This document shows, piece after piece, positions 1 to 8,642 of a DNA stretch of 64,000 nucleotides. This DNA is from Stella humosa. GTDB lineage: Bacteria > Pseudomonadota > Alphaproteobacteria > ATCC43930 > Allostellaceae. The position numbers were made by a program, and so were the translations under genes. The notes beneath the pieces were generated by a model that did no database searches, was not told where the DNA came from, and was given only the letters and a program-made list of their open reading frames with translations. The DNA is taken from NCBI RefSeq assembly GCF_006738645.1, contig NZ_AP019700.1, positions 446,001-510,000 of the forward strand, written 5' to 3'. Numbering within the stretch: the first letter of the stretch is position 1; each line of letters begins with the position of its first letter.

Positions 1-1641
1 GATGACGGTCGTGACGCCCGAGCCGAAGCCGACATAGTAGCCGTCGTCCCCGTTGCCGCCCCGTAGCGTGGTGAAACCCTCCCCGGCGTAGAGGTCGTCA
101 TTGCCCTCGTCGCCGGACAGCATGTCGTTGCCGGCGATGGCATAGATCGTATCGTCGCTCGCCCCGCCATAGGCGAGGTCATCGCCCGCCCCGGTGACGA
201 TGCTGTCGTTGCCCTTGTCGCCCAGCAGCGAGTCCCGGCCGTCGGTGGCGGTGATGGTATCGGCACCCGCTCCGCCGAAGACGAGGTTGTCGGCACCGCC
301 GGCCGCGATCACGTCGTTGCCCTGGCCGCCATACAGCGTGTCGTTGCCGTCGCCCAGCGTCGACTGGTCCTGTTCGAAGGGCGGCTTGTCGCCCCACAGG
401 GAATCGGCACCTTCGCCGCCGATCAGCAGGTCGCCGGACGAGCCGCCCGACAGGAAGTCCGCATCCGCATTGCCGTCGAGGCTGTCCGAGCCGCCATTGC
501 CGAGGATGACGTCGAAGCCGAGGCCGCCCTGCACCAGGTCGATGCCGGTGCCGCCGGTGAAGTTGTCCTCGCCCTGGCCGAGCCAGGCGATGGCGGTGCC
601 GTAGTCGCCGACGATGTTGATCGTATCGTCGCCCGCACTGCCGAACACGGCATTGAAGATCGGTTCGGAGCCCGGGAAGTCGTCATTGTCCCAGTCGGCT
701 GCGAACTGGATCGTGATGCTGTCGTTGCCGGCCCCGCCATCGACCAGGCCGGCGCCATCGCCGTCGACGATCACGTCGTCGCCGGCCCCGCCGGCAAGCG
801 TGTCGAGGAAGCCCGCCCCGCCGTCGATGCGGTCGTCGTCGGCCTGGCCCAGCAGGAAGTCGTCGCCGACGCCGCCCTCTATGGTGTCGCGGCCGGTGCC
901 GCCGAACACCAGGTCCTCGTCGACGCCGCCCGACAGCCGGTCGTCGCCCTCGCCACCCGCCAGCGTGTCGCGGCCGGTCTCGCCATCGAGCGTGTCGTTG
1001 CCGCCGGCACCCTCGAGCCAGTCGTTGCCGCTGCCGCCGACGACGGAATCGTCGTCGCCGCCGCCATCCAGGTAGTCGTCGCCGGCGCCGCCGCTGACCC
1101 GGTCCATGCCGCCATTGGCATAGACGCGGTCGCTTCCGTCGCCGCCCTGGACCTGGTCGAGGAAATCGCCGCCCAGATAGAGGTTGTCGCCGCCGCCCAG
1201 CAGCGCGATCACCCGGGCATACTGGCCGCCGACCGAGATCTGGTCGTTGCCGTCGGAATCCTCCGGCTGGGCCCCGTCGCCGCGGATGACGATGTCGGCC
1301 GCCGGGTTCAGCAGCACCACCGAGATGCTGTCGCTGCCGGCGCCGCCGACCACCTCGGGCGCCAGCGGGCGGCCCGATTCGTTCACCCAGTCGGGCGAGA
1401 AGGCGATGTCGATGGTATCGTCGCCGCCCCCGCCGTCGATGCCGCCGACGCCGTCCGGATCCGTCAGCAGGTCGTTCTGCTCGCCGCCCAGCAGGCGGTC
1501 GTAGAAGCCGGGGCCGCCTTCGAGCGTGTCGTTGCCGTCGCCGCCGGCCAGGGTATCCTGGCCGCCCTCGCCCAGGATCAGGTCGTTGCCGGCGGTGCCG
1601 GTCAGGCTTTCGCTGGAGGCCGATCCCGTGAGGGTGACCAT
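1..1641 (-). CDS. RTX (hemolysin-type calcium-binding repeat) protein, C-terminus beyond the window
   Basis: The minus-strand frame stays open from an ATG at 1641 to the window edge, giving 547 codons without a stop. The protein begins MVTLTGSASSESLTGTAGND and then consists almost entirely of glycine/aspartate nonapeptides of the GGxGxDxUx type (GGNGDD, GGAGDD, GGDGND); I count more than thirty. Such repeats bind calcium and fold as a parallel beta-roll, usually in proteins exported by type I secretion through an uncleaved C-terminal signal, which here would lie off the window. There is no N-terminal signal peptide, which fits type I export. A GAGGAG ribosome site sits 7 nt before the ATG and there is no other in-frame start before an upstream stop. 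No catalytic domain is visible in the part seen, so function beyond a secreted or surface repeat protein is unknown. Confidence 0.85.
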   Translation of the reverse strand, partial: MVTLTGSASSESLTGTAGNDLILGEGGQDTLAGGDGNDTLEGGPGFYDRLLGGEQNDLLTDPDGVGGIDGGGGDDTIDIAFSPDWVNESGRPLAPEVVGGAGSDSISVVLLNPAADIVIRGDGAQPEDSDGNDQISVGGQYARVIALLGGGDNLYLGGDFLDQVQGGDGSDRVYANGGMDRVSGGAGDDYLDGGGDDDSVVGGSGNDWLEGAGGNDTLDGETGRDTLAGGEGDDRLSGGVDEDLVFGGTGRDTIEGGVGDDFLLGQADDDRIDGGAGFLDTLAGGAGDDVIVDGDGAGLVDGGAGNDSITIQFAADWDNDDFPGSEPIFNAVFGSAGDDTINIVGDYGTAIAWLGQGEDNFTGGTGIDLVQGGLGFDVILGNGGSDSLDGNADADFLSGGSSGDLLIGGEGADSLWGDKPPFEQDQSTLGDGNDTLYGGQGNDVIAAGGADNLVFGGAGADTITATDGRDSLLGDKGNDSIVTGAGDDLAYGGASDDTIYAIAGNDMLSGDEGNDDLYAGEGFTTLRGGNGDDGYYVGFGSGVTTVI

Positions 1642-1768
1642 GCCGCTCTCCTCGCCATCGGCGCCGCTGCCGTCAGCGGTCGCTGCGATCGATCTCGTAC
1701 AGCGTCTTCATTACCTGTTGCGAGGCCGCGTCGTCGAGCGAGTAATAGGATTGGCTCTGCGGCCCGGG

Positions 1769-2875
1769 TCAGGCGCCGAAGAGGCGTCCCGGCGCCAGTT
1801 CCGCCGCCGCCAGGCCCATCGCCGCCAGATCCTCGGGCAGGTCGCCGCTGGTGACGATGGCCGCCACGGCGCGGCCCATGGCGGGCGATGTCATGATGCC
1901 GTAGCCGCCCTGGCCCGCGCACCAGAAGAAGCCGGGCGCCTCCGGCGCCTCGCCCACCACCGGCGTCTTGTCGGCGACGAAGCTGCGCAGGCCGGCCCAT
2001 TTGTGGGTGATGCGCCGGACCTTGAGGGTCGTCGCCTGCTCGATGCGGTCGACGCAGACGGCGATGTCATACTCGTCCGGCTGGGCGTCGCACGGCTCGG
2101 ACGGGGTCTCGTCGGCGGGCGAGGCCAGGACGCGCCCGGCCTCGGGCTTGAAGTAGAAGGTCTCGTCGATGTCCAGGCCCATCGGCCAGCCATGCACCGG
2201 CGTCTCGGCCGGGGCGTCGAAGGTGATGGCGGTGCGCCGCTTGGGCACCAGCCCGATCGGCCGAACGCCGGCCGCCCGGGCGACGACGTCGGCCCAGGCG
2301 CCGGCGGCATTGACCACGACCGGCGCGCGGAAGGTGCCTTGGCGCGTCTCCACCTCCCAGCCGCTGCCGACCGGCCGGGCTATGGCGTCGCCGGTCGCCG
2401 TCACGAGCTGGCCGCCGCGATCGCGCAGGCCCTTCAGGAAGGCCTGGTGGATGCCGTGGACATCCATGTCGGTGGCGTCGGGCTCATGGATCGCGCGGGT
2501 GAAATAGTCGGGCTGAAGGATCGGCAGCAGGCGCAGCGCGTCGGCCTTGGAGATTTCCTCGAAGGTCTGGGGAAAGGCCTTGCCGTCGGCCAGCGCCCGG
2601 TCGATCGACGCACCCTGCGCGGCGTTGCCCACGAACAGCACGCCGCGCGGGCTGAGGAAGCCCTGCCGGTCGAAGAAGGGCTTGCTGGCGATCGTCAGGA
2701 TGCGGATGACGCGGTTGCCGTAGTTCTCGGTATAGAGCGCTGCCGACCGGCCGGTCGTGTGATAGCCGGGGGCGTCCTCGCGCTCCAGCACGACGACGCG
2801 GCCGTGGGCCGCCAGTTCGCAACCGGCCGAGGCACCGGCGACGCCGCCGCCGATGACGATGAAATCAGTTTCCAT
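1769..2875 (-). CDS. FAD-dependent oxidoreductase, DAO superfamily (D-arginine dehydrogenase-like)
   Basis: A 368-aa protein with an N-terminal dinucleotide-binding motif (IGGGVAGASAG, about residues 8-18) followed by the VVVLERE strand end that binds the FAD ribose. The following GYHTTGRSAALYTENYG segment resembles bacterial D-arginine and D-amino-acid dehydrogenases of the DAO fold. Members oxidise amino-group substrates to imino acids, reducing FAD. A C-terminal GQGGYGIMTSPAMG stretch is the usual second FAD contact. There is no signal peptide, so it is cytoplasmic or peripherally membrane-bound. It lies 127 nt upstream of the RTX gene on the same strand and may be transcribed with it. Substrate specificity is inferred only from motif resemblance; glycine oxidase or another D-amino-acid dehydrogenase is possible. 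Confidence 0.85.
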   Translation of the reverse strand: METDFIVIGGGVAGASAGCELAAHGRVVVLEREDAPGYHTTGRSAALYTENYGNRVIRILTIASKPFFDRQGFLSPRGVLFVGNAAQGASIDRALADGKAFPQTFEEISKADALRLLPILQPDYFTRAIHEPDATDMDVHGIHQAFLKGLRDRGGQLVTATGDAIARPVGSGWEVETRQGTFRAPVVVNAAGAWADVVARAAGVRPIGLVPKRRTAITFDAPAETPVHGWPMGLDIDETFYFKPEAGRVLASPADETPSEPCDAQPDEYDIAVCVDRIEQATTLKVRRITHKWAGLRSFVADKTPVVGEAPEAPGFFWCAGQGGYGIMTSPAMGRAVAAIVTSGDLPEDLAAMGLAAAELAPGRLFGA

Positions 2876-2923
2876 GGGCGCGGAAACTAGCCGGTTCGCC
2901 GCCTGTCGCCTAGGGGCGGCAGC

Positions 2924-4126
2924 CTATGCCGAAGCGCCGCCCGCCAGGATCTTGCACGCCTCCACGATCTGCGGCATGGCCGGCTGGGCATCGCGGCTGG
3001 CGATCATGGCGGCCGCCCGCTGGGCGCGGCCGACCAGGTCCTGGTCGCCGAAGGCCGAGCGCAGTGCCGTCGCCACGCCATCGGCGGAGATGCCCTGGCG
3101 CAGCCGGCCGCCGACACGGAAGCGGAACAGCACGTCGGACGTCAGTTGCTGCTCGAAGCTGGTGGGGGCCAGGATCTGCGGCCGGCCCAGCGCCAGCATG
3201 TCCTGGCTGGTGCCGACGCCGCCATGGTGGATGACGCAGCGCGCCCGGCCGACCGCCTCGCGGAAGGCGGCCGACGGCAGCACCTCCGACAGCACCTCGA
3301 TGCCGACGGACTGGAACGCCTCGATCGTCCGGCGCGAGGCGTTGCGGATATAGGCCTGGCCCGTGGCGCCGGCCTGGGCCAGGCCCTGGCCGATGTCGTT
3401 CAGCTTCTCGAACGAGCCGCTCAGATAGCAGAAGACGTGCTTGGCGTCGGGCGGCGGCGGCAGCATCGCCGGCAGGGCCCGCAGCGGCCCGACCGTGCGC
3501 GCGGGCACCGCCCGGACATAGGGGTCGAACTCCGGCAGGATGCAGACGAACTCCCGGTCGCCGGCAACGATGGAGGGCAGGTGCTCGGGCTCGGGCCGTC
3601 CGCGCGCCTTCTGCACCTGGCGCACCACGTCCAGGATCGCCTGCTGGCTGGTCTGCGACTGGGCGTCCTCGCGGAGCGTCGGGAACTCGGCCGGGGCGCT
3701 GGGCGGCTGCGAGAAGCCGTCCCCGATCGCCACGATGGGGATGCTGCCGCGGGCCGCCAGCGTGACGGTGGGCGAGAAGTCGCAGACGATCAGGTCCGGC
3801 TTCACCGCCAGGAACACCTGGTCCCAGGCGCGCACCAGCGGCGTCAGCAGGTCCGGGTTGCCGTAGCCGACGAAGTAGAGGATGTCCGAGAACCGCCCGA
3901 CCTTGAAGCGCGCGTCGTTCAGGGCGAGGTGCGGCAGGGCGCGGCTGACCGGCGCCTGCATCACCGGCCAGGGGCGATGGCCCAGGATCGGAAAGGTCTC
4001 GCAGACATCGCCCACAGCGAATACCGGCCGGTAGCCATGGGGCTCCAGCGCGTCGGCGACGGCGATCAGGCGGCTCACATGACCGAAGCCATAGCCGAGT
4101 TCGGCGGTGAAGAGGACGGTGCGCAT
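2924..4126 (-). CDS. Glycosyltransferase, GT1/MGT-like (nucleotide-sugar dependent)
   Basis: A 400-aa protein with the two-Rossmann-domain (GT-B) layout. The N-terminus has a glycine-rich loop (ELGYGFGHVSRL, about residues 9-20) typical of GT1 and MurG-like enzymes. The C-terminal half has the donor-binding signature IHHGGVGTSQDMLALGRP (from about residue 299) followed by PTSFEQQLTSD. These enzymes move a sugar from a UDP- or TDP-sugar to a lipid, small molecule or glycan. No membrane segment is present. The gene stands alone between the FAD enzyme and the CDF transporter on the same strand, so context does not reveal the acceptor. Confidence 0.8.
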   Translation of the reverse strand: MRTVLFTAELGYGFGHVSRLIAVADALEPHGYRPVFAVGDVCETFPILGHRPWPVMQAPVSRALPHLALNDARFKVGRFSDILYFVGYGNPDLLTPLVRAWDQVFLAVKPDLIVCDFSPTVTLAARGSIPIVAIGDGFSQPPSAPAEFPTLREDAQSQTSQQAILDVVRQVQKARGRPEPEHLPSIVAGDREFVCILPEFDPYVRAVPARTVGPLRALPAMLPPPPDAKHVFCYLSGSFEKLNDIGQGLAQAGATGQAYIRNASRRTIEAFQSVGIEVLSEVLPSAAFREAVGRARCVIHHGGVGTSQDMLALGRPQILAPTSFEQQLTSDVLFRFRVGGRLRQGISADGVATALRSAFGDQDLVGRAQRAAAMIASRDAQPAMPQIVEACKILAGGASA

Positions 4127-4213
4127 GGCTTCCGGTCGTGATGGGTTGGCACTGGGGCGGATCGGCGGCGGACCTTAGCGCAGATTGCGCCGGCGTGCCG
4201 GGCCGGGGTGATG

Positions 4214-5125
4214 CTAGCCCAGGCCGTGCCGCTCCAGCCCGGCCGGGTCCTGGTGGATGATCACCTCGGCATGGGGGAACTCGTGCCGGATCGCCGCCTC
4301 GACGGCATCGGCAATGGCGTGCGCGCGGCGCAGCGTCATGTCGCCGTCCAGCTCGATATGGATCTGCACGAAGGCCTGGGGACCGGCCGCCCGCGTCTTC
4401 AGGTCGTGGACATCGCGCACGTCCGGGTGGGCCAGCGCGATCGCGCGGATCTGCTCGCGCTCCGCGTCGGGCAGCTCGCGGTCCATGAGCTGGGTGGTCG
4501 ACAGGCGCACGATCTGCAGCGCGCTCCACAGGATGAAGGCGCCGATGGCGATGCCGAACAGCGGGTCGAGCCAGGGCAATGTCAGCCAGCGGCTGGCCAG
4601 CAACGACACGATGACCGCGCCGTTCAGCAGCAGGTCGCTCTGGTAGTGCAGGGAATCCGCGCCGATCGCGACCGAGCCGGTGCGCCGGACCACATGGCGC
4701 TGGTAGGTGACGAGCGCCAGCGAGGCCAGGATGCTGAAGACCATCACGGCGACGCCGACGCCGGTATTGGTAACGGGCTCGGGGGCCGCCAGCCGGCGCG
4801 CGGCCTCCACGAACAGCAGCACGGCCGAGCCGGCGATGAAGCCCGCCTGCGCCAGGCCGGCCAGCGGCTCGGCCTTGCCATGGCCGAACCGGTGCTCGTC
4901 GTCGGCCGGCGTAAGGGCATGGCGTACGGCCAGCATGTTGACCAGCGAGGCCGCCAGGTCGAGCAGCGAATCGATCAGGCTCGACAGCAGGCTGACCGAG
5001 TCGGTGGCGATGTAGGCCACCGTCTTGACCAGGATCAGCGATGCCGCGACCGCGGTGGAGGCGATCACGGCCCGCCGCAGCAGGCGGGCCGTGATGGCCG
5101 GATCGCGGACCGCGGCAGCGGTCAT
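4214..5125 (-). CDS. Cation diffusion facilitator family efflux transporter (FieF-like)
   Basis: A 303-aa membrane protein with the CDF layout: six predicted transmembrane helices and a cytoplasmic C-terminal domain of about 85 residues. Metal-site residues fit the FieF/YiiP type: paired aspartates in helix 2 (IDSLLD, about 51-56) and an HxxxD motif in helix 5 (HYQSD, about 159-163). The helix 2-3 loop has the [13 protein letters not shown] signature. It should export a divalent metal (zinc, iron, manganese or similar) by proton antiport across the inner membrane. Its ATG overlaps the pdxH stop by 4 nt (ATGA), so the two are translationally coupled. Metal preference cannot be read from the sequence. 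Confidence 0.9.
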   Translation of the reverse strand: MTAAAVRDPAITARLLRRAVIASTAVAASLILVKTVAYIATDSVSLLSSLIDSLLDLAASLVNMLAVRHALTPADDEHRFGHGKAEPLAGLAQAGFIAGSAVLLFVEAARRLAAPEPVTNTGVGVAVMVFSILASLALVTYQRHVVRRTGSVAIGADSLHYQSDLLLNGAVIVSLLASRWLTLPWLDPLFGIAIGAFILWSALQIVRLSTTQLMDRELPDAEREQIRAIALAHPDVRDVHDLKTRAAGPQAFVQIHIELDGDMTLRRAHAIADAVEAAIRHEFPHAEVIIHQDPAGLERHGLG

Positions 5126-5712
5126 GGAAACAGGCGCTCGGTCTTCCAGCTACTGCCGTCGCGGACGTAGATCAGGCGGTCATGCAGGCGGAAGGCCTTG
5201 TCCTGCCAGAACTCCATGCGCTGCGGCGCGACTCGGAAGCCCGACCAGTGCGGCGGCCGCGGCACGGTGCCGATGGCATAGCGCGCGGTATAGGCCGCGA
5301 CCTGCTTTTCCAGGTGGAAGCGGCTTTCCAGCGGGCGCGACTGGGCCGAAGCCCAGGCGCCGATCTGGCTGGCCCGCGCGCGGGACTGGAAATAGGCGTC
5401 GGCCTCGGCCGCCGATACCGGCGTGACCGGCCCCTCGACCCGCACTTGGCGGCGCAGCGATTTCCAGTGGAACAGCAGGGCCGCCCGCGGATTGGCCGCC
5501 AGTTCGCCGCCCTTGCGGCTCTCGAGGTTGGTGTAGAAGACGAAACCGGCCTCGTCGGCATGCTTCAGCAGCACCATGCGCACCGACGGAAAGCCGTCGG
5601 GCGTGGTCGTGGCCAGGGCCATGCCATTGGGGTCGTTGGGTTCGCTCTTCTCGGCTTCGGCCAGCCACTCGGCGAAGAGGCGGGTGGGCTCGGCGGCGCT
5701 GATCTCGTCCAT
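5122..5712 (-). CDS. pdxH: Pyridoxamine 5'-phosphate oxidase
   Basis: A 196-aa FMN enzyme that oxidises pyridoxine or pyridoxamine 5'-phosphate to pyridoxal 5'-phosphate, the last step of vitamin B6 synthesis and salvage. Family features are present: SVRMVLLKH and [17 protein letters not shown] for FMN binding, the [12 protein letters not shown] strand, and a [11 protein letters not shown]...MEFWQ C-terminal substrate region ending in ERLFP. The frame remains open far upstream, but only the ATG at 5712 gives a family-sized protein and is followed directly by the conserved region, so that start was chosen. It is the first gene of a two-gene unit with the CDF transporter. Confidence 0.93.
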   Translation of the reverse strand: MDEISAAEPTRLFAEWLAEAEKSEPNDPNGMALATTTPDGFPSVRMVLLKHADEAGFVFYTNLESRKGGELAANPRAALLFHWKSLRRQVRVEGPVTPVSAAEADAYFQSRARASQIGAWASAQSRPLESRFHLEKQVAAYTARYAIGTVPRPPHWSGFRVAPQRMEFWQDKAFRLHDRLIYVRDGSSWKTERLFP

Positions 5713-5841
5713 GATGCTCCCGGGGCAGAACCTGTGCGAGGATATGGTGTTCCTGCATTTTTTCCATCCCGGCGATCCTGGATGGGACAAGGTGCCGTAC
5801 CCATCTGAAATGGCGAAGGATTCCTGTTGGACCGACAAGGC

Positions 5842-6312
5842 ATGAGGCGGCTGGGTGGCGGCGCACGGCATCGTGGGCGGATGACGCTCGTCCTGCTGTT
5901 GGCGCTGGGCGCCTGCGACGGCGGCGAGAAGCCGGGGGCGGCCCCCACCGCGCGGACGGCGGTTTCGGGGGCGGCTGCCCCCGGCACGGCCCCGCTGCTG
6001 GCGATCTTCGGTGCGGCGCCTGCCGCGCCGGCGCTGGGCGAGGGCGACCGGCAGCAGGTGCAGGCGGCCGAGCGCCGGGCCTTTGCCGTCGCAGCCGGCC
6101 AGCCGGTGCATTGGCAGAACCCGCGCACGGGGGCCTTCGGCGAGATCGTGGCGCTGGGCCCGGCGGAACGCCGGCAGGGCCAGCTATGCCGATCCTTCCG
6201 GCACAAGGTGCTGGTCGCCGGCCGCAGCCAGGAAGCGACGGGCACGGCCTGCGCCCGGGCCGAGCGGGCGGGTGGGGAATCTTCCGGAGCGAATGCCGGG
6301 CAGCAGGGCTAG
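5842..6312 (+). CDS. Small outer-membrane-type lipoprotein, RT0821/Lpp0805 surface-antigen-like
   Basis: About 156 aa. An arginine-rich N-terminus is followed by a short hydrophobic stretch ending in a lipobox (LALGAC), so it should be lipidated and anchored in the envelope. The body contains [14 protein letters not shown] and a later [10 protein letters not shown]...ATGTAC segment, a pattern typical of the RT0821/Lpp0805 family of rickettsial-type surface antigens (W-N-x-x-TG then CR-F and G-T-AC). Its role is unknown. An alternative TTG start at 5827 has a better ribosome site (GAAGGA) and would add five residues; an ATG at 5881 would leave only the hydrophobic segment. The gene is divergent from pdxH and 9 nt upstream of the J-protein gene, so the two are probably co-transcribed. 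Confidence 0.7.
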   Translation: MRRLGGGARHRGRMTLVLLLALGACDGGEKPGAAPTARTAVSGAAAPGTAPLLAIFGAAPAAPALGEGDRQQVQAAERRAFAVAAGQPVHWQNPRTGAFGEIVALGPAERRQGQLCRSFRHKVLVAGRSQEATGTACARAERAGGESSGANAGQQG

Positions 6313-6321
6313 AGGACCGAC

Positions 6322-7248
6322 ATGAACGACCCCTATCAGCTTCTGGGCGTGCCGCGGACGGCCAGCGCGGCAGAGGTCAAGCAGGCCTATCGCAAGCTGG
6401 CCAAGAAGCTGCATCCTGACATGCAGCAGGGCAAGACCGGCAACGAGCAGCGCTTCAAGGACGTGACGGCGGCCTACGACCTGCTGTCCGACCCGGACAA
6501 GCGTGCCCGCTTCGACCGCGGCGAGATCGACGCCTCGGGGGCCGAGCGTGCACCGGCCGGGTTCCGCTGGAGCCAGGAGGCGCAGCGCGGCCGCGGCCCG
6601 GCAAGCGGTCCCGGCGGCGCCAGCACCGGCGGCTCGCGCTTCAATTTCGAGTTCGCGGACGACATCTTCTCCGACCTGTTCGGCCGCGGCCGGCGCACGG
6701 CCGCGCCGCCGCCCGATGCCGACGGCCAGGATATCCGGCTCGGCCTGCGGGTCCCGTTCCTGGAGGCGGTGAAGGGTGGCAAGCGCCCGTTGCAGCTACC
6801 AGACGGGCGGGTCGTCAACGTCACCATCCCGGCCGGGACCGAGGACGGGCAGCAGCTTCGCCTGCGCGGCCAGGCGCCCCAGGGTATGGGCGGCGGCGAC
6901 GTCTATGTGACGATCGAGGTGGAGCCGCACCCGGACTTCACCCGGCAGGGCGCCGACATCCTGTCGACCGTGCCGGTGACCCTGGCAGAAGCGGTGCTGG
7001 GGGCGACCATCCGCGTCGACACGGTGGACGGCCAGGTCGGGCTGAAGGTGCCGCCCGGCGCCAATCACGGCCGCCGCATGCGCCTGCGCGGCAAGGGCCT
7101 GCAGGTGGCGGGCGCGGGCCGCGGCGACCACTATGTGACGCTGGCCGTCACCCTGCCCGAGGCGATGGACGACGAGCTGCGGCAGTTCGTCGAGGGCTGG
7201 TCCGACCGCCACCCCTATCGCGTGCGGCCCGAGGGCGGCGCGGAGTAG
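6322..7248 (+). CDS. J-domain co-chaperone with DnaJ C-terminal domains (CbpA-like)
   Basis: A 308-aa protein with an N-terminal J-domain (residues 3-70) carrying the HPD tripeptide at 31-33 that stimulates the ATPase of DnaK. A Gly/Arg-rich linker with an FADDIFSDLFGRG motif (about 110-125) follows, then the two beta-sandwich substrate-binding domains (RLGLRVPFLEAVKGG, IPAGTEDGQQLRLRGQ, VKVPPGANHGRRMRLRGKG). The cysteine-rich zinc domain of true DnaJ is absent, so it is a type II or CbpA-like J-protein. The 3' end overlaps the convergent yihY-type gene by 34 nt. Confidence 0.9.
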   Translation: MNDPYQLLGVPRTASAAEVKQAYRKLAKKLHPDMQQGKTGNEQRFKDVTAAYDLLSDPDKRARFDRGEIDASGAERAPAGFRWSQEAQRGRGPASGPGGASTGGSRFNFEFADDIFSDLFGRGRRTAAPPPDADGQDIRLGLRVPFLEAVKGGKRPLQLPDGRVVNVTIPAGTEDGQQLRLRGQAPQGMGGGDVYVTIEVEPHPDFTRQGADILSTVPVTLAEAVLGATIRVDTVDGQVGLKVPPGANHGRRMRLRGKGLQVAGAGRGDHYVTLAVTLPEAMDDELRQFVEGWSDRHPYRVRPEGGAE

Positions 7249-8537
7249 GGTGCCGCTGCCGCCGGCTGCGGCGGCAGGGCCTCGTCCAGCACGCGGCCGA
7301 TCGGCACGTCGAGCGCGTTCTGCTCGGCCAGCGACAGGCCGCGCATCATGGCGTTGAAGCGCGGCGTCCAGGCCGCGGTCGGGAATTCGGGACCCAGTTC
7401 GCCCGCCCGGTGCATGCCGAGCGCGTGGGCCAGCGTATCGACGGTGTCGGTCTGCAGGTCGCGGGCCAGCAGCCAGCGCCCGCCGCCGGTCGGCGCCACG
7501 TAGCCCGCCTCGTAGAGCGCGTGCAGCCGGTCGTCGACCATGGTGGTGGCAAGGCCCAGGCGCCGCGCCAGTTCCCGCACCCGGCGCCCGCCCGGCGTGC
7601 GCAGCCCGTCGAGGATGGCCAGGCTGAGGGCCAGCGTCAGCGTGTGGGTGCCAGACGTGCGACCGCCGAACCGTTCGGCCCGCCATTCCGGCAGCCCGGC
7701 GGTGACGACGGCGCCGAACATCACGACCGCCCACATCAGGTACATCCACAGCAGGAAGATCGGCAGGGCGGCGATCGCGCCATAGACCGCCTGGTAGCTG
7801 ACGAAGCGGGTGACGTAGTAGCCGAAGCTCATCTGGATGAGCTGGAACAGCAGGGCCGCCACCAGCCCGCCCACGAACCCGTCCGACCAGCGCACGGTGC
7901 GGTTGGGGATGATGAGGTAGAGCGAGGAGAAGGCGGCCACGCTGAGGAGGAACGGAAAGACCCAGGCGATGCGCGAGAGCAGGAACCCCAGCCCGGCATC
8001 CTCGGCCAGGGCCAGCGCCCGGCTGGAGAGCGACAGGCTGGCGCCCAGCAGCAGCGGCCCCAGGCTGAGGATCGCCCAGTAGGCCAGGATGCGGCCGAGC
8101 CAGGGCCGCTCGGTCGGCACCCGCCAGATGAAATTGAAGCGCCATTCGATGGTGGCCAGCAGCAGCACCGCCGTCACCGCCAGGCCCACCACGCCGACCG
8201 CCGTCAACTGCACGGCGGCACCCGCGAACTGCGAGACATAGGTATCGACGACCTCGCCCACCTCCGGCACCAGGTTGCGCAGGATGAGCGCAGAGATCGC
8301 CTGGCGGGCGTCGGAATACATGGGAAAGGCCGTCAGCGCCGACAGGCCCACGGCAAAGGCCGGCACGATCGCCAGCAGCGAGGTGTAGCTGAGCGAGCCC
8401 GCCGCCTCCAGGCACTGGTCGCGGTAGAAGCGGCGCATGGCATAGAGGGCGAAGCCGCCGGCCAGCCGCAACCGGTCCATTCCCGCCCGCAACCCGCGGC
8501 GGGTGGCGGCCTCCCAATCGAATCGTGCGCCGATCAT
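7215..8537 (-). CDS. YihY/virulence factor BrkB family inner-membrane protein
   Basis: A 440-aa protein with about six transmembrane helices in residues 30-290 and a soluble C-terminal tail of about 150 residues. Family marks include the early FYRDQCLEAAGSLSYTSLLAIVPAFAVGLSAL region, EWRFNFIWRV, and a late YGAIAALPIFLLWMYLMW helix. Members were once annotated as ribonuclease BN, but the family is now treated as membrane proteins of uncertain function. The tail contains a winged-helix-like stretch (ARRLGLATTMVDDRLHALYEAGYV), as in longer members. A run of prolines and alanines ends the protein, and its last codons overlap the J-protein gene. Confidence 0.85.
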   Translation of the reverse strand: MIGARFDWEAATRRGLRAGMDRLRLAGGFALYAMRRFYRDQCLEAAGSLSYTSLLAIVPAFAVGLSALTAFPMYSDARQAISALILRNLVPEVGEVVDTYVSQFAGAAVQLTAVGVVGLAVTAVLLLATIEWRFNFIWRVPTERPWLGRILAYWAILSLGPLLLGASLSLSSRALALAEDAGLGFLLSRIAWVFPFLLSVAAFSSLYLIIPNRTVRWSDGFVGGLVAALLFQLIQMSFGYYVTRFVSYQAVYGAIAALPIFLLWMYLMWAVVMFGAVVTAGLPEWRAERFGGRTSGTHTLTLALSLAILDGLRTPGGRRVRELARRLGLATTMVDDRLHALYEAGYVAPTGGGRWLLARDLQTDTVDTLAHALGMHRAGELGPEFPTAAWTPRFNAMMRGLSLAEQNALDVPIGRVLDEALPPQPAAAAPYSAPPSGRTR

Positions 8538-8574
8538 GGAGGATATATAGCGTGCCCTGCGATCGGCCGGTGCG

Positions 8575-8602
8575 TTGCCGCAACGATTCTATGGTGTAGG
8601 AT
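8575..8602 (+). promoter_or_regulatory. Candidate sigma-70-type promoter for fabI
   Basis: TTGCCG and TAGGAT are separated by 16 nt in the short divergent region between the yihY-type gene and fabI, placing the -10 box 40 nt before the fabI ATG. This is found by eye against the general housekeeping consensus only. Confidence 0.35.
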
Positions 8603-8642
8603 GCCGGCCGATTGCCGGAATTGGGTCGCGAGCGAGGCAAGC

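Noticed and set aside
1526-2890. Long plus-strand open frame opposite the FAD oxidoreductase
   Set aside because: It is a GC-driven antisense shadow; the minus frame carries a full conserved enzyme, and the plus frame is low-complexity His/Arg/Gly-rich.
5742-5785. Inverted repeat CCATCC...GGATGG next to a T6 run as a terminator
   Set aside because: The T run precedes the hairpin on the plus strand and becomes an A run on the other, so neither direction gives a terminator; it lies in a divergent promoter region.
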